Below, in pieces: positions 36,437 through 45,892 of a stretch of 64,000 nt of DNA (position 1 is its first letter; the number at the start of each line of letters is the position of its first letter). The stretch lies in assembly GCA_029266455.1 (NCBI GenBank), contig JAQSWV010000002.1:58411-122410 (forward strand). Reading direction: 5' to 3'. The notes beneath the pieces were generated by a model, which was given only the letters and a program-made list of their open reading frames with translations, did no database searches and was not told the DNA's origin. Source of the stretch: Nocardioidaceae bacterium. GTDB lineage: Bacteria; Actinomycetota; Actinomycetes; Propionibacteriales; Nocardioidaceae. The translations under genes were made by a program, and so were the position numbers.

Positions 36437-36892
36437 GGCACAACTCGATCGACGCAGGCACCCACGTCACGTGACCGTCGACGTCCCGGGCAGCGAGACC
36501 GCCGTCCGGGGCGTCGGCGTTCACGGCCAGCGACTGGCGCGTCCCAGTGAACCTCCCTGCCTGGCAGGAAGACCCTCCCGAGGGGGCAATGTGCATGTTC
36601 GGAGGCACTCAGCCATCGTGCGTCCCCATCTGTGATACCTGCCCGGTCTCACCGACCGTCGCACGGTGGCCCTTCACGTCGACAACGACACGACGCTCAG
36701 AGCCGAGAACTACACCGCCTCAAGGGACGCAACTCTGAATGTGCACGCACAGTGGGAGCGTGGCCATAAGGACCCGCACCAGGCAGCGTCTCTATCCCCG
36801 GGCCTTCGTGATAGCCCCGCTGGAACATGGCGGCTCCTCACATCATCTCTGGCACCAGGAGCGGACAAGTAGGCCCGAAGGCACGAAGCCAA
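36437..36892. other. intergenic region after the fibronectin-III gene
   Basis: About 456 bp between a plus-strand secreted-protein gene and the end of a minus-strand regulator. Short open frames exist (for example 36547-36738) but show no codon bias or family sequence. No strong hairpin was found. Confidence 0.45.
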
Positions 36893-39685
36893 TCAGACCA
36901 AAGCCATCGGAGACGCCCCGATCTCCGCCATGATCGCCTGGCCATCCAAGCGCGCCTCGCCGCCGGCGAGGACCAAGCTGCGGGCCTGCTGGTAGCGGCA
37001 GCCGAGGGCCTCCAGGGTCGCGGCCGTGGTCACGATCCGCGGCAGATCTGCGGTATCGACGGCCGAGGCCCGCTCGACGATCGCCGCCGCGACCGGGTTC
37101 TCGCGCACCAGGTACCGCGCCCGGTCGAGACGGCTGCGACGGTCAGGCAGGCCACCCAGTACACCGGCCTCGGCCCACGCCGCGGTGTACCAGGGGCGCC
37201 ACGCGCAGTCGTGCCAGGGCTTGAAGGACTCCGGGTCGCCCGACAGGTGCCCCAGCGCTTCCGCGGCCTCACCCCGGTGGAGCGCCACCATCGCGTCGAA
37301 GGTGGGGCTGTAGATCGTCTGCCTGCCGCGGACGCGCTCGGTCACCCGGCGCATCTCGGCGCCGACTTCGAGCCACTCGAGGCGGCCGTCCTCGTCGCCC
37401 CGGATGCCGCACGCCATGGCCGCCGCGGAGGGGGCGAAGCCGATGCCGCCGAGCGGAGGCCGGCCGGCTTCCAGCCATCCCCGGCGGAAGCGCTGGGCGA
37501 GCTTCGTCGCCTCCTCGAGGTCGCCTGCGATCGCCGCGGTGGCGAGCAGCCATTCGACGGCAAGGTGGTCAGACTCGCGGAAGATCGGTAGCTCACTGCG
37601 TTGCTGCGCGTACCGACGCGCTGCTTCGAGGGCTCCCGCGGCGAGGCACACCAAAGGCGCCATGTGCAGAGCGTCCGAGTGCTCCCATGCCATCTCCACG
37701 TCCTGGGTCCGCGGCGCGAGCAGCTCGAGGCGGCGACGGACGGTGGCGACGGCGCCGTCGTACTCGCCGCACACGAGGTGCACGGCCGTCACCTGGTCGA
37801 GCGCGTGGCTCTCCAACCGGGCGTCCCCGACCCGGTGCGCCAGCTCGACGGCGCGTTCTGCGAGGTCGCCGTACGTCGGGTCGAACTCGTCGGCCGCAGT
37901 GGTGACCGTGAGCACCGCCGCCTCGAAGTGAGGATCCCCGGCGGCCAGGACGCGCCCCTCTGCCAGCAGGGCCAGCTCCTCGCCGGGCGGCGCCAGCTCG
38001 GACATGATGCCGGGCGCGTTGGTGATCAGCTCGGCCGCGCTCACCAGCTCGAGAGCAGCCCGACGCGGCTGGCCGGCCCGGCGGGCCGCCTCGGCGGCGG
38101 CGCGGAGGAGCCGGATCGCCTCGTTGCCCGCATGCCGGCCCCATGCCACGGCGGCGGCGAGGTGAAGCGCCTCGGCGGCTTCGGACGCCTCGGCAGCCAG
38201 GGTTGCCGACTCCTCAAATCGCTCCTGCGCCTCGTTGAGCAACCCCCGCGAATAGGCGAGTCTGGCCAGATGCGCGGCGAGCTGGTGCGCGTGGGCCCGC
38301 AGCGCGGGCTGGCCGGCCGCCCAGCCGAGCCCGGCCCGCAGATCGTCGGCCACCTCGTCGAACCCGCCACCGGATTCGTCCTCGGCCTGCAACCGCTCCA
38401 CCGTCGCCAGGCACCAAGCCAGGTGCCGGGTGCGTACGGCATGCTCCTCGCCGATCCGGTCCATCTGCTCAGCGCCGTACTGACGGATCGTCTCGAGGAT
38501 CCGGTACCAGGTTCCGGACGGACGGCGGACCACCAGCACGAGGCTGTGGTCGGCGAGCGTCGCCAGGGCCTGGGCCACTTTCTCGCTGCTGAGGGGGTCG
38601 AACCCGGTGACCTCGGCGGCCGTCGAAGCCGTGAACGGACCGGCGAAAACCGCCGCCCGTCGCATCGCAGCCCGCTCATCGTCGTCGAGGAGGCCGACGC
38701 TCCAGTCGAGCGCCGACCGGACCGAGCGGTGTCGTTCGTCCAACCTGGGACCACCGGTCAGGAGCGTCAGCGGGTCCGCCAACCCGCGGACCAGCCCGTC
38801 GAGGCCGATGGTCGCCACCCGGGCGGCCGCCAGCTCGATCGCCAGCGCGACGCCATCCAGCCGGGCGCAGACCGCCGAGATCCGCCGGTGGTCGTCCTCG
38901 TACGGTGACGACCACCCTGTCATCGCGGCCCGCTGGCAGAACAGCGCCGTCGCGTCGCCACCGCCGGCTCCCGCGCCGGCGTCGACGTCGAGGGACAGCC
39001 CGGACAGCGGGAACACGTACTCGAAGGGGACCCGCAGCCGTGCCCGGCTGGTGGCGAGCACGGTGACCTGGGGACAGGAGGCAAGCAGCCTCTCGATCAC
39101 GCCTGTGACGCCGTCGAGGAGGTGCTCACAGTTGTCCATCAGCACCAGCACCTCGGTGCCGGCCAGCTTGGCGATCACCGTCTCCGTGGGGGTCCTGCCC
39201 GGCTGCTCACCGAACCCGAATGCGGTGGCCAGCGCGGCCCCCACCATCGCCGGGTCGGTGACCGGGACGAGGTCGACGTACCTCGCTCGACCGGCGTAAC
39301 GAGGTGCGACGTCCTCGGCCACGGCCGTCGCCAGCCGGGTCTTGCCTACGCCGCCAGGGCCGATGGCCGTGACGAGACGGTGGTGGGCGAGGGCCTCGGT
39401 GAGCGCGGCACGTTCGGTCGCCCTGCCCACGAACGAGGTCAGCGCGGTGGGCAGGGAGGGGTCACGACCCGGCGCACAGAGCTCGCCGGACAGATCGGCG
39501 AGCGCCCTCCGGTCGGGCACGCCGACCTTGTGCAGCAGCGACGAGACGTGGCTCTCGACCGTCCGCACCGAGATGAACAACCTGCCCGCGATCTGCGCGT
39601 TCGTCAGGTGGTCGCCGATCAGCGCAAGCACCTCGGCCTCGCGGTCCGAGACTCCCTTGTCGGCGATGGGCAGCGAAGCATCCAT
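36893..39685 (-). CDS. STAND-type regulator: N-terminal LuxR HTH, AAA/NB-ARC ATPase, TPR-like C-terminus
   Basis: A 930-residue protein. Residues 8-65 are a LuxR-type helix-turn-helix (SDREAEVLALIGDHLTNAQIA, then ISVRTVESHVSSLLHKVGV). A short linker is followed by a STAND ATPase with Walker A GPGGVGKTRLA near residue 110, Walker B VLVLMDNCEHLL and the GVALAIELAAARV motif. Residues 400-930 are helical repeats. Such proteins use ATP binding and the repeats to sense a ligand and switch DNA binding. LuxR domains are usually C-terminal in LAL regulators; here the order is reversed. It lies 1 bp after a cyclase/hydrolase relic and divergent to OsmC and oxidoreductase genes, the likely targets. Confidence 0.85.
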   Translation of the reverse strand: MDASLPIADKGVSDREAEVLALIGDHLTNAQIAGRLFISVRTVESHVSSLLHKVGVPDRRALADLSGELCAPGRDPSLPTALTSFVGRATERAALTEALAHHRLVTAIGPGGVGKTRLATAVAEDVAPRYAGRARYVDLVPVTDPAMVGAALATAFGFGEQPGRTPTETVIAKLAGTEVLVLMDNCEHLLDGVTGVIERLLASCPQVTVLATSRARLRVPFEYVFPLSGLSLDVDAGAGAGGGDATALFCQRAAMTGWSSPYEDDHRRISAVCARLDGVALAIELAAARVATIGLDGLVRGLADPLTLLTGGPRLDERHRSVRSALDWSVGLLDDDERAAMRRAAVFAGPFTASTAAEVTGFDPLSSEKVAQALATLADHSLVLVVRRPSGTWYRILETIRQYGAEQMDRIGEEHAVRTRHLAWCLATVERLQAEDESGGGFDEVADDLRAGLGWAAGQPALRAHAHQLAAHLARLAYSRGLLNEAQERFEESATLAAEASEAAEALHLAAAVAWGRHAGNEAIRLLRAAAEAARRAGQPRRAALELVSAAELITNAPGIMSELAPPGEELALLAEGRVLAAGDPHFEAAVLTVTTAADEFDPTYGDLAERAVELAHRVGDARLESHALDQVTAVHLVCGEYDGAVATVRRRLELLAPRTQDVEMAWEHSDALHMAPLVCLAAGALEAARRYAQQRSELPIFRESDHLAVEWLLATAAIAGDLEEATKLAQRFRRGWLEAGRPPLGGIGFAPSAAAMACGIRGDEDGRLEWLEVGAEMRRVTERVRGRQTIYSPTFDAMVALHRGEAAEALGHLSGDPESFKPWHDCAWRPWYTAAWAEAGVLGGLPDRRSRLDRARYLVRENPVAAAIVERASAVDTADLPRIVTTAATLEALGCRYQQARSLVLAGGEARLDGQAIMAEIGASPMALV

Positions 39686-39686
39686 G

Positions 39687-39962
39687 TCAGGTCACCGCGT
39701 CGATCCCGACCCTGCGGTCGAGCCCGGGTACGGGATCACCGCCCGGGGCTGCCGAGGCGCGTGCCAAGAGCGCCTGGGCACAGCGCACCTCGCGTCCGGG
39801 ACCGTCGAACGTGGCCAGCACACCGGGCAGCTCGGCGACTGCGCCCGCCCCCCGGTAGCCGAAGAGCACGGCACGCTCGGACCTCGCGGCCTCCATCACT
39901 GCGGCCACGTCTCCCAAGCGCTCGGAGGCGCCGACCCGCGTCAGCCCTTGCGACCCGGCCAT
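39687..39962 (-). pseudogene. relic of an alpha/beta-hydrolase + class III adenylate cyclase gene
   Basis: A 91-codon frame that joins two family fragments. ERLGDVAAVMEAARSERAVLFGY is the region before the nucleophile elbow in hydrolases fused to cyclases, and AVAELPGVLATFDGPGREVRCAQAL is like the class III cyclase core. The hydrolase elbow, most of the hydrolase and the cyclase metal sites are gone, and the tail diverges, so it reads as an internally deleted remnant. Its stop is 1 bp before the STAND regulator ATG, so it was probably the first gene of that operon. It may still be translated and couple the regulator. Confidence 0.6.
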
Positions 39963-40094
39963 CTCTTGATGGTCGGCCGTGGCCGTTCCGTGGTCAATCC
40001 GTACCGCATCCGTGGTCGTCACGGATGTGCCACAAGGACGAGGCGACCGACCGTGGAGTCGACCAACGACCCCACCACAAGGGAGATCCGAACC

Positions 40095-40658
40095 ATGACC
40101 ACCACCGACACCCCGGCACGGAACGGCGTTGACGTCGACCGGCTCTTCGCCACCCTCGACGCGGTGAAGTCGAGCCCGGAGATCGCGAAGTTCCAGTTTC
40201 GGGCCAGCAACCGCTGGATCAGCGGCACCTACAGCCAATCGACCATCCACGGGTTCTACGGAGCGGGCCAGGAGCTGGCCCACCGGGAGCCGGCGACCTA
40301 CGACGCCGATCACCCCGAGGTGCTCGTCGGAGAGGATCACGCGCCCACGCCGGTGGAGTTCCTGCTGCACGCGCTGGCGGCCTGCCTCACCTCTGGCATC
40401 GCTAACGTCGCGGCGGCGAGGGGCGTCACCCTGACCTCGGTGGAGTCCACGGTCGAGGGAGACATCGACTTGCTCGGCATCCTCGGCCTGTCCGACTCCG
40501 TTCGCAACGGCTATCAGCAGATCCGAGTCAGCTTCCACCTCGAAGGGGACGACCCGGACGCGCTGCGGCGCGTCGTGGAGCAGTCCCGGCTGCGCTCGGC
40601 GGTCTACGACGTACTCACCCACGGGGTGCCGGTCAGCATCGCCGTGACCACCGGCTGA
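40095..40658 (+). CDS. OsmC family protein
   Basis: A 187-residue protein. It has the OsmC/Ohr fold pattern with TPVEFLLHALAACLTSGIANVAAARG and the C-terminal SAVYDVLTHGVPVSI. Ohr/OsmC proteins reduce organic peroxides with two cysteines; here only the first is present (Cys97), and the second position (usually in NCPVS) is GVPVS. So a classic two-cysteine peroxidase cycle is unlikely, and it may bind a ligand or use another thiol. ATG 40095 has AGGGAG upstream. The oxidoreductase gene follows after 5 bp. Confidence 0.85.
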   Translation: MTTTDTPARNGVDVDRLFATLDAVKSSPEIAKFQFRASNRWISGTYSQSTIHGFYGAGQELAHREPATYDADHPEVLVGEDHAPTPVEFLLHALAACLTSGIANVAAARGVTLTSVESTVEGDIDLLGILGLSDSVRNGYQQIRVSFHLEGDDPDALRRVVEQSRLRSAVYDVLTHGVPVSIAVTTG

Positions 40659-40663
40659 CCGCC

Positions 40664-41833
40664 ATGGACCACTTCGACGTCGTGGTCGTCGGGGCACGCG
40701 TCGCCGGGGCCTCGACAGCGATGCTGTTGGCGAGGTCCGGCATGCGGGTCGCGCTCCTCGACCGCGAGAGGTACGGCACCGACACCGTGTCGACGCACGC
40801 TCTGATGCGGGCTGGCGTGCTGCAGCTAAGCCGGTGGAGCCTGCTCCCAGCGGTTGCCGACGCGGGCACTCCGGCGATCCGGCGTACGAAGTTCCACTAC
40901 GCGCACGGTCAGTCCGTCGACGTGGAGATCCGCCCGAGCCCGGGCGTACCCGCGCTCTACGCCCCGCGCCGCTTCCTCCTGGACCGGTTGCTCGTCGACG
41001 CTGCCGCCGAAGCCGGCGCCGCGATCCTGCCCCAACACGCCGTCACGTCACTGCTCCACGACGGCGATCGCGTGGCGGGGGTCCGTGCACGGGACCCGCA
41101 AGGCCGCGAACGGCGCCTTCGGGCGCAGGTGACGGTAGGCGCGGACGGCCTCCGGTCGACCGTGGCGACTGCGAGCGGCGCGCCCGTTTGCCGACAGGGG
41201 CGTACGTCGGGGGCCGTGCTCTACCGCTACTTCGCGGGACTCGAGACGGCCGGCTACGAATGGGCCTACGGCGACAGGGCGGCGGCCGGCCTCATCCCCA
41301 CCAATGACGGGCAGACCTGCGTGTTCGTCGGTACGTCGCCACAGCGGATGCGCACTCTACGGCGGCGTTCGGGCGGTGAGGGGGCATTCCGAGCACTGCT
41401 CGGGCAGGCCTGCGCGGAGCTGCCCGAGCGGGTCGCCACCGCAGTACCGGTCAGCCGCATCCACGGCTGGGCCGGGATCCCCGGCCACGTCCGACAGAGC
41501 TGGGGAGAGGGGTGGGCCTTGGTCGGCGACGCCGGCTACTTCAAGGACCCCATCACGTCCCATGGGATCACCGACGGGCTTCGCGACGCAGAGCTGCTAG
41601 TGGACGCCTTGCTGAGTTCGCTGTCCGGTCTCGTTCCCGAGCGTGAGGCGCTCGGCTGCTATCAGGCGACCCGGGACCGATTGTCACTACGATTGTTCGC
41701 AGCCACGGAAGCGGTCGCGGCATACGACTGGGATCCCGACGATATCCGTCACCTGGTCCGCGAGGTCAGCGCGTCCATGGGTGAGGAGGTGGAGCACCTC
41801 CAGGGGCGACACATGGCACACGCAGTCCCCTGA
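40664..41833 (+). CDS. FAD-dependent oxidoreductase (geranylgeranyl reductase/monooxygenase-like)
   Basis: A 389-residue flavoprotein. The N-terminal FAD site VVVGARVAGASTAMLLARSG has R in the GxRxAG form seen in geranylgeranyl-reductase-like and aromatic hydroxylase families. VTVGADGLRSTVA (DG motif) and WALVGDAGYFKDPITSHGITDGLRDAELL (GD motif) bind the rest of FAD. The substrate is unknown. It is 5 bp after the OsmC gene, so they form one unit, probably under the STAND regulator encoded divergently. Confidence 0.85.
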   Translation: MDHFDVVVVGARVAGASTAMLLARSGMRVALLDRERYGTDTVSTHALMRAGVLQLSRWSLLPAVADAGTPAIRRTKFHYAHGQSVDVEIRPSPGVPALYAPRRFLLDRLLVDAAAEAGAAILPQHAVTSLLHDGDRVAGVRARDPQGRERRLRAQVTVGADGLRSTVATASGAPVCRQGRTSGAVLYRYFAGLETAGYEWAYGDRAAAGLIPTNDGQTCVFVGTSPQRMRTLRRRSGGEGAFRALLGQACAELPERVATAVPVSRIHGWAGIPGHVRQSWGEGWALVGDAGYFKDPITSHGITDGLRDAELLVDALLSSLSGLVPEREALGCYQATRDRLSLRLFAATEAVAAYDWDPDDIRHLVREVSASMGEEVEHLQGRHMAHAVP

Positions 41834-42070
41834 CCTTGGCCCAGGAGAAGTCTCGGATCGGACGGTCACTTCCCTTGATTGGTCCCGTTCGGAGCAGGCT
41901 GATGTTGCGATTGCCCGAGACCCGGTCGTCCTGCTTGTGTCGGTTACATGTCCCACAGTGGTCCCCAAACGGCGCGGAGCGTCGCGCTGCGTCCTTAGGC
42001 TCCCAGCCCGGCACCAAGACCGTGGCCGCAACCTGGGACCGGCTAGCGCTCGAGCAGCCTCGGCGACTGC

Positions 42071-42509
42071 TTACGGCATCCAGACTTCAATCGTCTCGCA
42101 TGCGACGAATGTGTCGCTCGGATCCAACTCGCCGTCGACCCTGATGACCACGTCATCCCCCCTCACCGCAATCGATGAGGTCGGCGTCTTGGTCGACTTC
42201 GACGAGAACCTGGTCGTTGCCATCACCGGCGTAGACGCCGTCCTGCCCGTCATCCGGAGATAGGCGGTCGCCACTGGGTCCACCGCTCATCCAGTCGGCG
42301 CCCACACCGCCGGTGACGATGTCGCGGTTCTTGCCTGCGCGCACAAGGTCGGCACCGGAGGCACCGATCACAATGTCTGCGCCGCTGGCGCCTCGGACAA
42401 CGTCGACGCCAGGACCCCCCTTGACGTAGTCGTCGCCCCGTCCGCCGCGTACAGGCGGCTCAGCCAGCTTTCCCACACGAGGCGGCGTCGCTTCTGTAGT
42501 CGGTGGCAT
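42071..42509 (-). pseudogene. RTX/hemolysin-type calcium-binding repeat protein, frameshifted at a G6 tract
   Basis: From ATG 42509 the frame encodes glycine/aspartate nonapeptide repeats (GGRGDDYVKGGPGVDVVRG, GADIVIGASGADLVRAG, GDGNDQVLVEVDQDADLIDCGEG) and stops at 42153. Dropping one G from the six-G run (42157-42162 on the given strand as C6) restores a frame that continues GDDVVIRVDGELDPSDTFVACETIEVW to a stop at 42071, the normal end of such proteins. No signal peptide is visible, so the N-terminus may also be lost. It may be a pseudogene, a phase-variable gene or a base-call error. Confidence 0.7.
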
Positions 42510-42664
42510 GACGGCGCCACCCCTCAGACAGGGTGGTGACCTTGGCGGTGGTGGCCTTCATGTCGGACAGGACCACTCGGCCCAGCACGAGGCTCTCTTC
42601 AAGCGCCACGGCGGGCGGGTTCCCCCGCTGACAAAGCACGAGCAGCGTCCTAGCGTGCCCGAGC

Positions 42665-43117
42665 ATGACCGACCCCATTGACCTGTACTTGCCCGTCGAG
42701 ATCGCACCTGGAGTAACCAAACGACTCGGCGACTGCACACGTGACGAGATCCGGACCGCGAGAGACCTCGCGGAGCTCAAGGCACTGGTAGCAGGACCCG
42801 CTGGATTTTCGAGTCGCCAGTGGGCCCTACTCCTGCCGACTGGCAAAGAGTGGCGGTCCATATACCTCAGCGTCGTCAGCAGCTCTGCAACGGTGATCTT
42901 CGTGGGTGCCGCTGTGCTCGCTGTCCGGAGTAACGGCGGACTCTGGCAAACCATCGCCTGGCTCCTGACAGCGGCGATAATGGGGCTCGTACTCCTTGGT
43001 CTCATGGTGCGCCCGAGGTCCGTCGCAGAGGCGCGACCCCTCTTCGTGCAAGTCCTCGGTCTGACCTTCTTGTTCGGGCTTCTCGCACTGGTCGGGTGGG
43101 GGGTCGGGCTCGCCTAA
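42665..43117 (+). CDS. hypothetical membrane protein
   Basis: A 150-residue protein with a soluble N-terminal 67 residues (LYLPVEIAPGVTKRLGDCTRDEIRTARDLAELKA) and three hydrophobic helices (IYLSVVSSSATVIFVGAAVLAV, IAWLLTAAIMGLVLLGLMV, LFVQVLGLTFLFGLLALVGWGVGL). No family is recognised. ATG 42665 fits the start; a ribosome site is not evident. Confidence 0.65.
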   Translation: MTDPIDLYLPVEIAPGVTKRLGDCTRDEIRTARDLAELKALVAGPAGFSSRQWALLLPTGKEWRSIYLSVVSSSATVIFVGAAVLAVRSNGGLWQTIAWLLTAAIMGLVLLGLMVRPRSVAEARPLFVQVLGLTFLFGLLALVGWGVGLA

Positions 43118-43311
43118 GGCAGTTGCCTCGCCCGTGCTCTATCCCTCGATGCCACAGACCCCCCGCGCGCGACCTCACGGCCCCTGTGGAGGGTCCCGGA
43201 TCGCCATGTGTGTTGGGGGGTATTTACGCTATGCCCTCAAGTGGTGGATGCATCCGTGTCGAGGGTCCCCGCCCGGGGGTGGAGAAGCGGTCATCCTCAC
43301 CGCCGCGCGGG

Positions 43312-43815
43312 TCAAGGCGTGAAGTCGAACCGTATGACCGAAGTCCCCAGTTCGGATCCGATGTTCTCGAGTTCTTGCACCGAGGGATCATGCCCTTTGA
43401 CCTGCGTCCTGATCCCCATGCGCTGCGCCGACCCTCCGGTGCTCAGCGACTTGTGGACAGCCACAGCCATGTCATGAGGTGTCATCGGTACCAGGGTTCC
43501 GGTGGTTCGATAGGTCCGACCTTGATGGGTCACCGTTGCCTGCGCACCGCCCTCGAAGTTGAAGCGCCAAGGCCGCTCAGTGAAGGCCATGGGTACTCCG
43601 TCGACGTTGTGGTAGTTCGCCGGGATCTTGATCTTGCGTCCCGTGCGCCTACCTCGGAAGTCGAGAAGCATGACTCCGCTGATGCGTTTACCTAGCCGTG
43701 ATGACAGCAGCGGTGTCATCACAACATTCATCGCCTTGAGCACAGCAATCGGTGGCGGTGGCGACATCCACACCGGGCCCTTGTCATCGGGCAAGGCCCA
43801 ACCCCTCACTGGCAC
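43312..43815 (-). CDS. Ddn-like (deazaflavin-dependent nitroreductase family) protein
   Basis: A 167-residue protein. The stretch LLDFRGRRTGRKIKIPANYHNVDGVPMAFTERPWRFNFEGGAQATVTHQGRTY matches the split beta-barrel pattern of F420-dependent nitroreductase-like proteins (RTxGRRSG..., WR..L.GGA.V). These use F420H2 or bind other flavins; cofactor use here is inferred. An N-terminal amphipathic helix (IAVLKAMNVVMTPL) could associate with membranes. GTG 43815 is given; ATG 43767 (MSPPPP) is an equally good start. It stands alone. Confidence 0.7.
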   Translation of the reverse strand: MPVRGWALPDDKGPVWMSPPPPIAVLKAMNVVMTPLLSSRLGKRISGVMLLDFRGRRTGRKIKIPANYHNVDGVPMAFTERPWRFNFEGGAQATVTHQGRTYRTTGTLVPMTPHDMAVAVHKSLSTGGSAQRMGIRTQVKGHDPSVQELENIGSELGTSVIRFDFTP

Positions 43816-44131
43816 CTCAGGTGCCGTCGCCGACGAACGTATCGCGGCCGACTGCGCGGTGGCTACCTCGCTGGCGTCGAGGGCTGCCCCGCGAGGCCCA
43901 GTACGCAGGGTGCTGGTGGAGAGCTGCGGGCCAGACCGTGAACTGGGCCGTACCCGCTCTGTGTCACGACGGGCGCGGGCTTGGAGGTCGCCGCCTGCGG
44001 CTCAACTCGCGTTCGGCGGTTTCCATGGACGGTGTTCGCCGCGCGTGGCACGCGCCGACAGTCCTTGCTGCTGGCCAGCGGGCCGAAACCGCCTCTGACC
44101 TGGGACGATGGGGCAGATAACGATTCTCGGC
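43816..44131. other. intergenic region before the sigma-factor gene end
   Basis: About 316 bp. Overlapping short frames are present on the plus strand (for example 43981-44226) but none has codon bias or a recognised family. Probably the promoter region of the Ddn-like gene plus the 3' flank of the sigma-factor gene. Confidence 0.4.
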
Positions 44132-45688
44132 TCAGTCCAGGTAGTCGCGCAGAACCTGCGAGCGCGACGGGTGGCGCAGTTTGCTCATGGTCTTGGACTC
44201 GATCTGGCGGATCCGCTCACGCGTGACGCCGTAGACCTTGCCAATCTCATCAAGCGTCTTCGGCTGCCCGTCTGTCAGCCCGAAACGCATGGACACGACG
44301 CCTGCCTCGCGCTCGGACAGTGTGTCGAGTACGGCGTGCAGCTGCTCCTGCAGCAGGGTGAAGCTGACGGCATCGGCCGGGACGATCGCCTCGGAGTCCT
44401 CGATCAGGTCCCCGAACTCGGAGTCACCGTCCTCACCGAGCGGAGTGTGCAGACTGATCGGCTCACGACCGTACTTCTGCACCTCCACGACCTTCTCCGG
44501 CGTCATGTCGAGCTCTGTGGCGAGCTCGTCCGGCGTCGGCTCGCGCCCGAGGTCCTGCAGCATCTGGCGCTGCACCCGGGCCAGCTTGTTGATGACCTCC
44601 ACCATGTGCACCGGGATGCGGATGGTGCGCGCCTGGTCGGCCATGGCCCGGGTGATGGCCTGTCGGATCCACCAGGTGGCGTAGGTCGAGAACTTGTAGC
44701 CCTTGGTGTAGTCGAACTTCTCGACCGCGCGGATCAGCCCGAGGTTGCCCTCCTGGATGAGGTCCAGGAACAACATGCCGCGGCCGGTGTAGCGCTTGGC
44801 CAGGCTGACCACCAGGCGCAGGTTCGCCTCCAGCAGGTGGTTCTTGGCCCGGTGCCCGTCCTCGGCGATCCAGCCGAGCTCGTCCAGCAGCTTGGCCGAG
44901 ATCTTGCCGCCCTTGGCCAGCTTCTCCTCGCTGAACAGGCCGGCCTCGATGCGCTTGGCCAGCTCGACCTCCTGCTCGGCGTTCAGCAGGGATACCTTGC
45001 CGATCTGCTTCAGGTAGTCCTTGACCGGGTCGGCCGTGGCACCGGCCACCATCACCTGCTGCTCCGGCTCGTCCGCCTCGTCAGCGGTCGAGAGCACGAA
45101 GCCCTTCTTCTCGTCCTCCTTGAGCGTGGGGTCCTCGACCAGGTCCTTCTCGAAGACGGTGTCGTCGATGTCCTCGAGCACCTTCTTGCCGCCCGCGGGG
45201 TCGGCGCCGACAGTGATCTCGACGTACTCCTTGCCGTCCGGACCGATGGTCCGCGTCGTGCCGGGCACGGCCGCCTTCTTGGCCGCCTTCCTGGCAGTCG
45301 CCTTCTTCGGACGGGACCGGGTCGGAGCAGGCGCAGCACCGTTCTCGACCGACTCGGCCGCCGGGGCTGTCGTCTTGGCCGGCGCCTTCGCGGGGCTCTT
45401 CTTGGTCGTGGCGGTGTCGGCTGTCACTGTCGCCCTGCTTCGCGCGGCCGCTGCCACGTGGCGCCGCCTCGGAGCCACGTCGCTCGCATCCACTACCGAG
45501 ATCCCCTCGCGCTCCAGCAGCGGGGCAAGGGCGTGTTGCCCGCCCGGCTCGAGCCCGGCAGCACACGCTGCGTCGCGGACGTCCGCGATCGACACATGGC
45601 CGTGGACACGACCAGCACCGAGGAGCTGCTGGATACGGGGATGCTCAGGCACCGGGGCGGACAGCTTCCGAGGCGGGCTGGACGACAC
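44132..45688 (-). CDS. sigA: RNA polymerase principal sigma factor (HrdB/SigA)
   Basis: A 518-residue sigma-70. It has an actinobacterial region 1.1 ([23 protein letters not shown]..., GISVVDA), a Lys/Ala/Pro-rich spacer, then sigma-1.2 ([31 protein letters not shown]), sigma-2 ([57 protein letters not shown]), sigma-3 and sigma-4 ([24 protein letters not shown]). The sequence from the DPVKDY motif on is close to Streptomyces HrdB. GTG 45688 has GAGAGG six bases before it. This is the housekeeping sigma; a second sigma-70 lies at 54950-55936. Confidence 0.95.
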   Translation of the reverse strand: MSSSPPRKLSAPVPEHPRIQQLLGAGRVHGHVSIADVRDAACAAGLEPGGQHALAPLLEREGISVVDASDVAPRRRHVAAAARSRATVTADTATTKKSPAKAPAKTTAPAAESVENGAAPAPTRSRPKKATARKAAKKAAVPGTTRTIGPDGKEYVEITVGADPAGGKKVLEDIDDTVFEKDLVEDPTLKEDEKKGFVLSTADEADEPEQQVMVAGATADPVKDYLKQIGKVSLLNAEQEVELAKRIEAGLFSEEKLAKGGKISAKLLDELGWIAEDGHRAKNHLLEANLRLVVSLAKRYTGRGMLFLDLIQEGNLGLIRAVEKFDYTKGYKFSTYATWWIRQAITRAMADQARTIRIPVHMVEVINKLARVQRQMLQDLGREPTPDELATELDMTPEKVVEVQKYGREPISLHTPLGEDGDSEFGDLIEDSEAIVPADAVSFTLLQEQLHAVLDTLSEREAGVVSMRFGLTDGQPKTLDEIGKVYGVTRERIRQIESKTMSKLRHPSRSQVLRDYLD

Positions 45689-45892
45689 GGATTACCTCTC
45701 GTCAGAACGACATCAGGGCACAACGAACTCGGCCGGAGTCAAGCCGGAGCTCTCGCCCAGTGTGCCACGCCGATCCTCAGCAATACACCGCGCCTCCATG
45801 GTCGCGCCACCCGCGGCGCTGCACCCCACCTCATTCCACCGTCACTCAGCGTCACCTCAGCGTCACGCGAGTGGCGGTGGGCTCACTCGGCG

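Noticed and set aside
36547..36933. Small plus-strand frames after the fibronectin-III gene
   Set aside because: No codon bias and no family; probably spacer.
41643..42263. 206-codon plus-strand frame over the oxidoreductase end and the RTX gene
   Set aside because: It is antisense to the RTX repeats and out of frame with the oxidoreductase; no domain.
43981..44226. Possible transposase remnant before the sigma-factor gene
   Set aside because: The translation shows no DDE, HTH or known transposase motif and there are no inverted ends.
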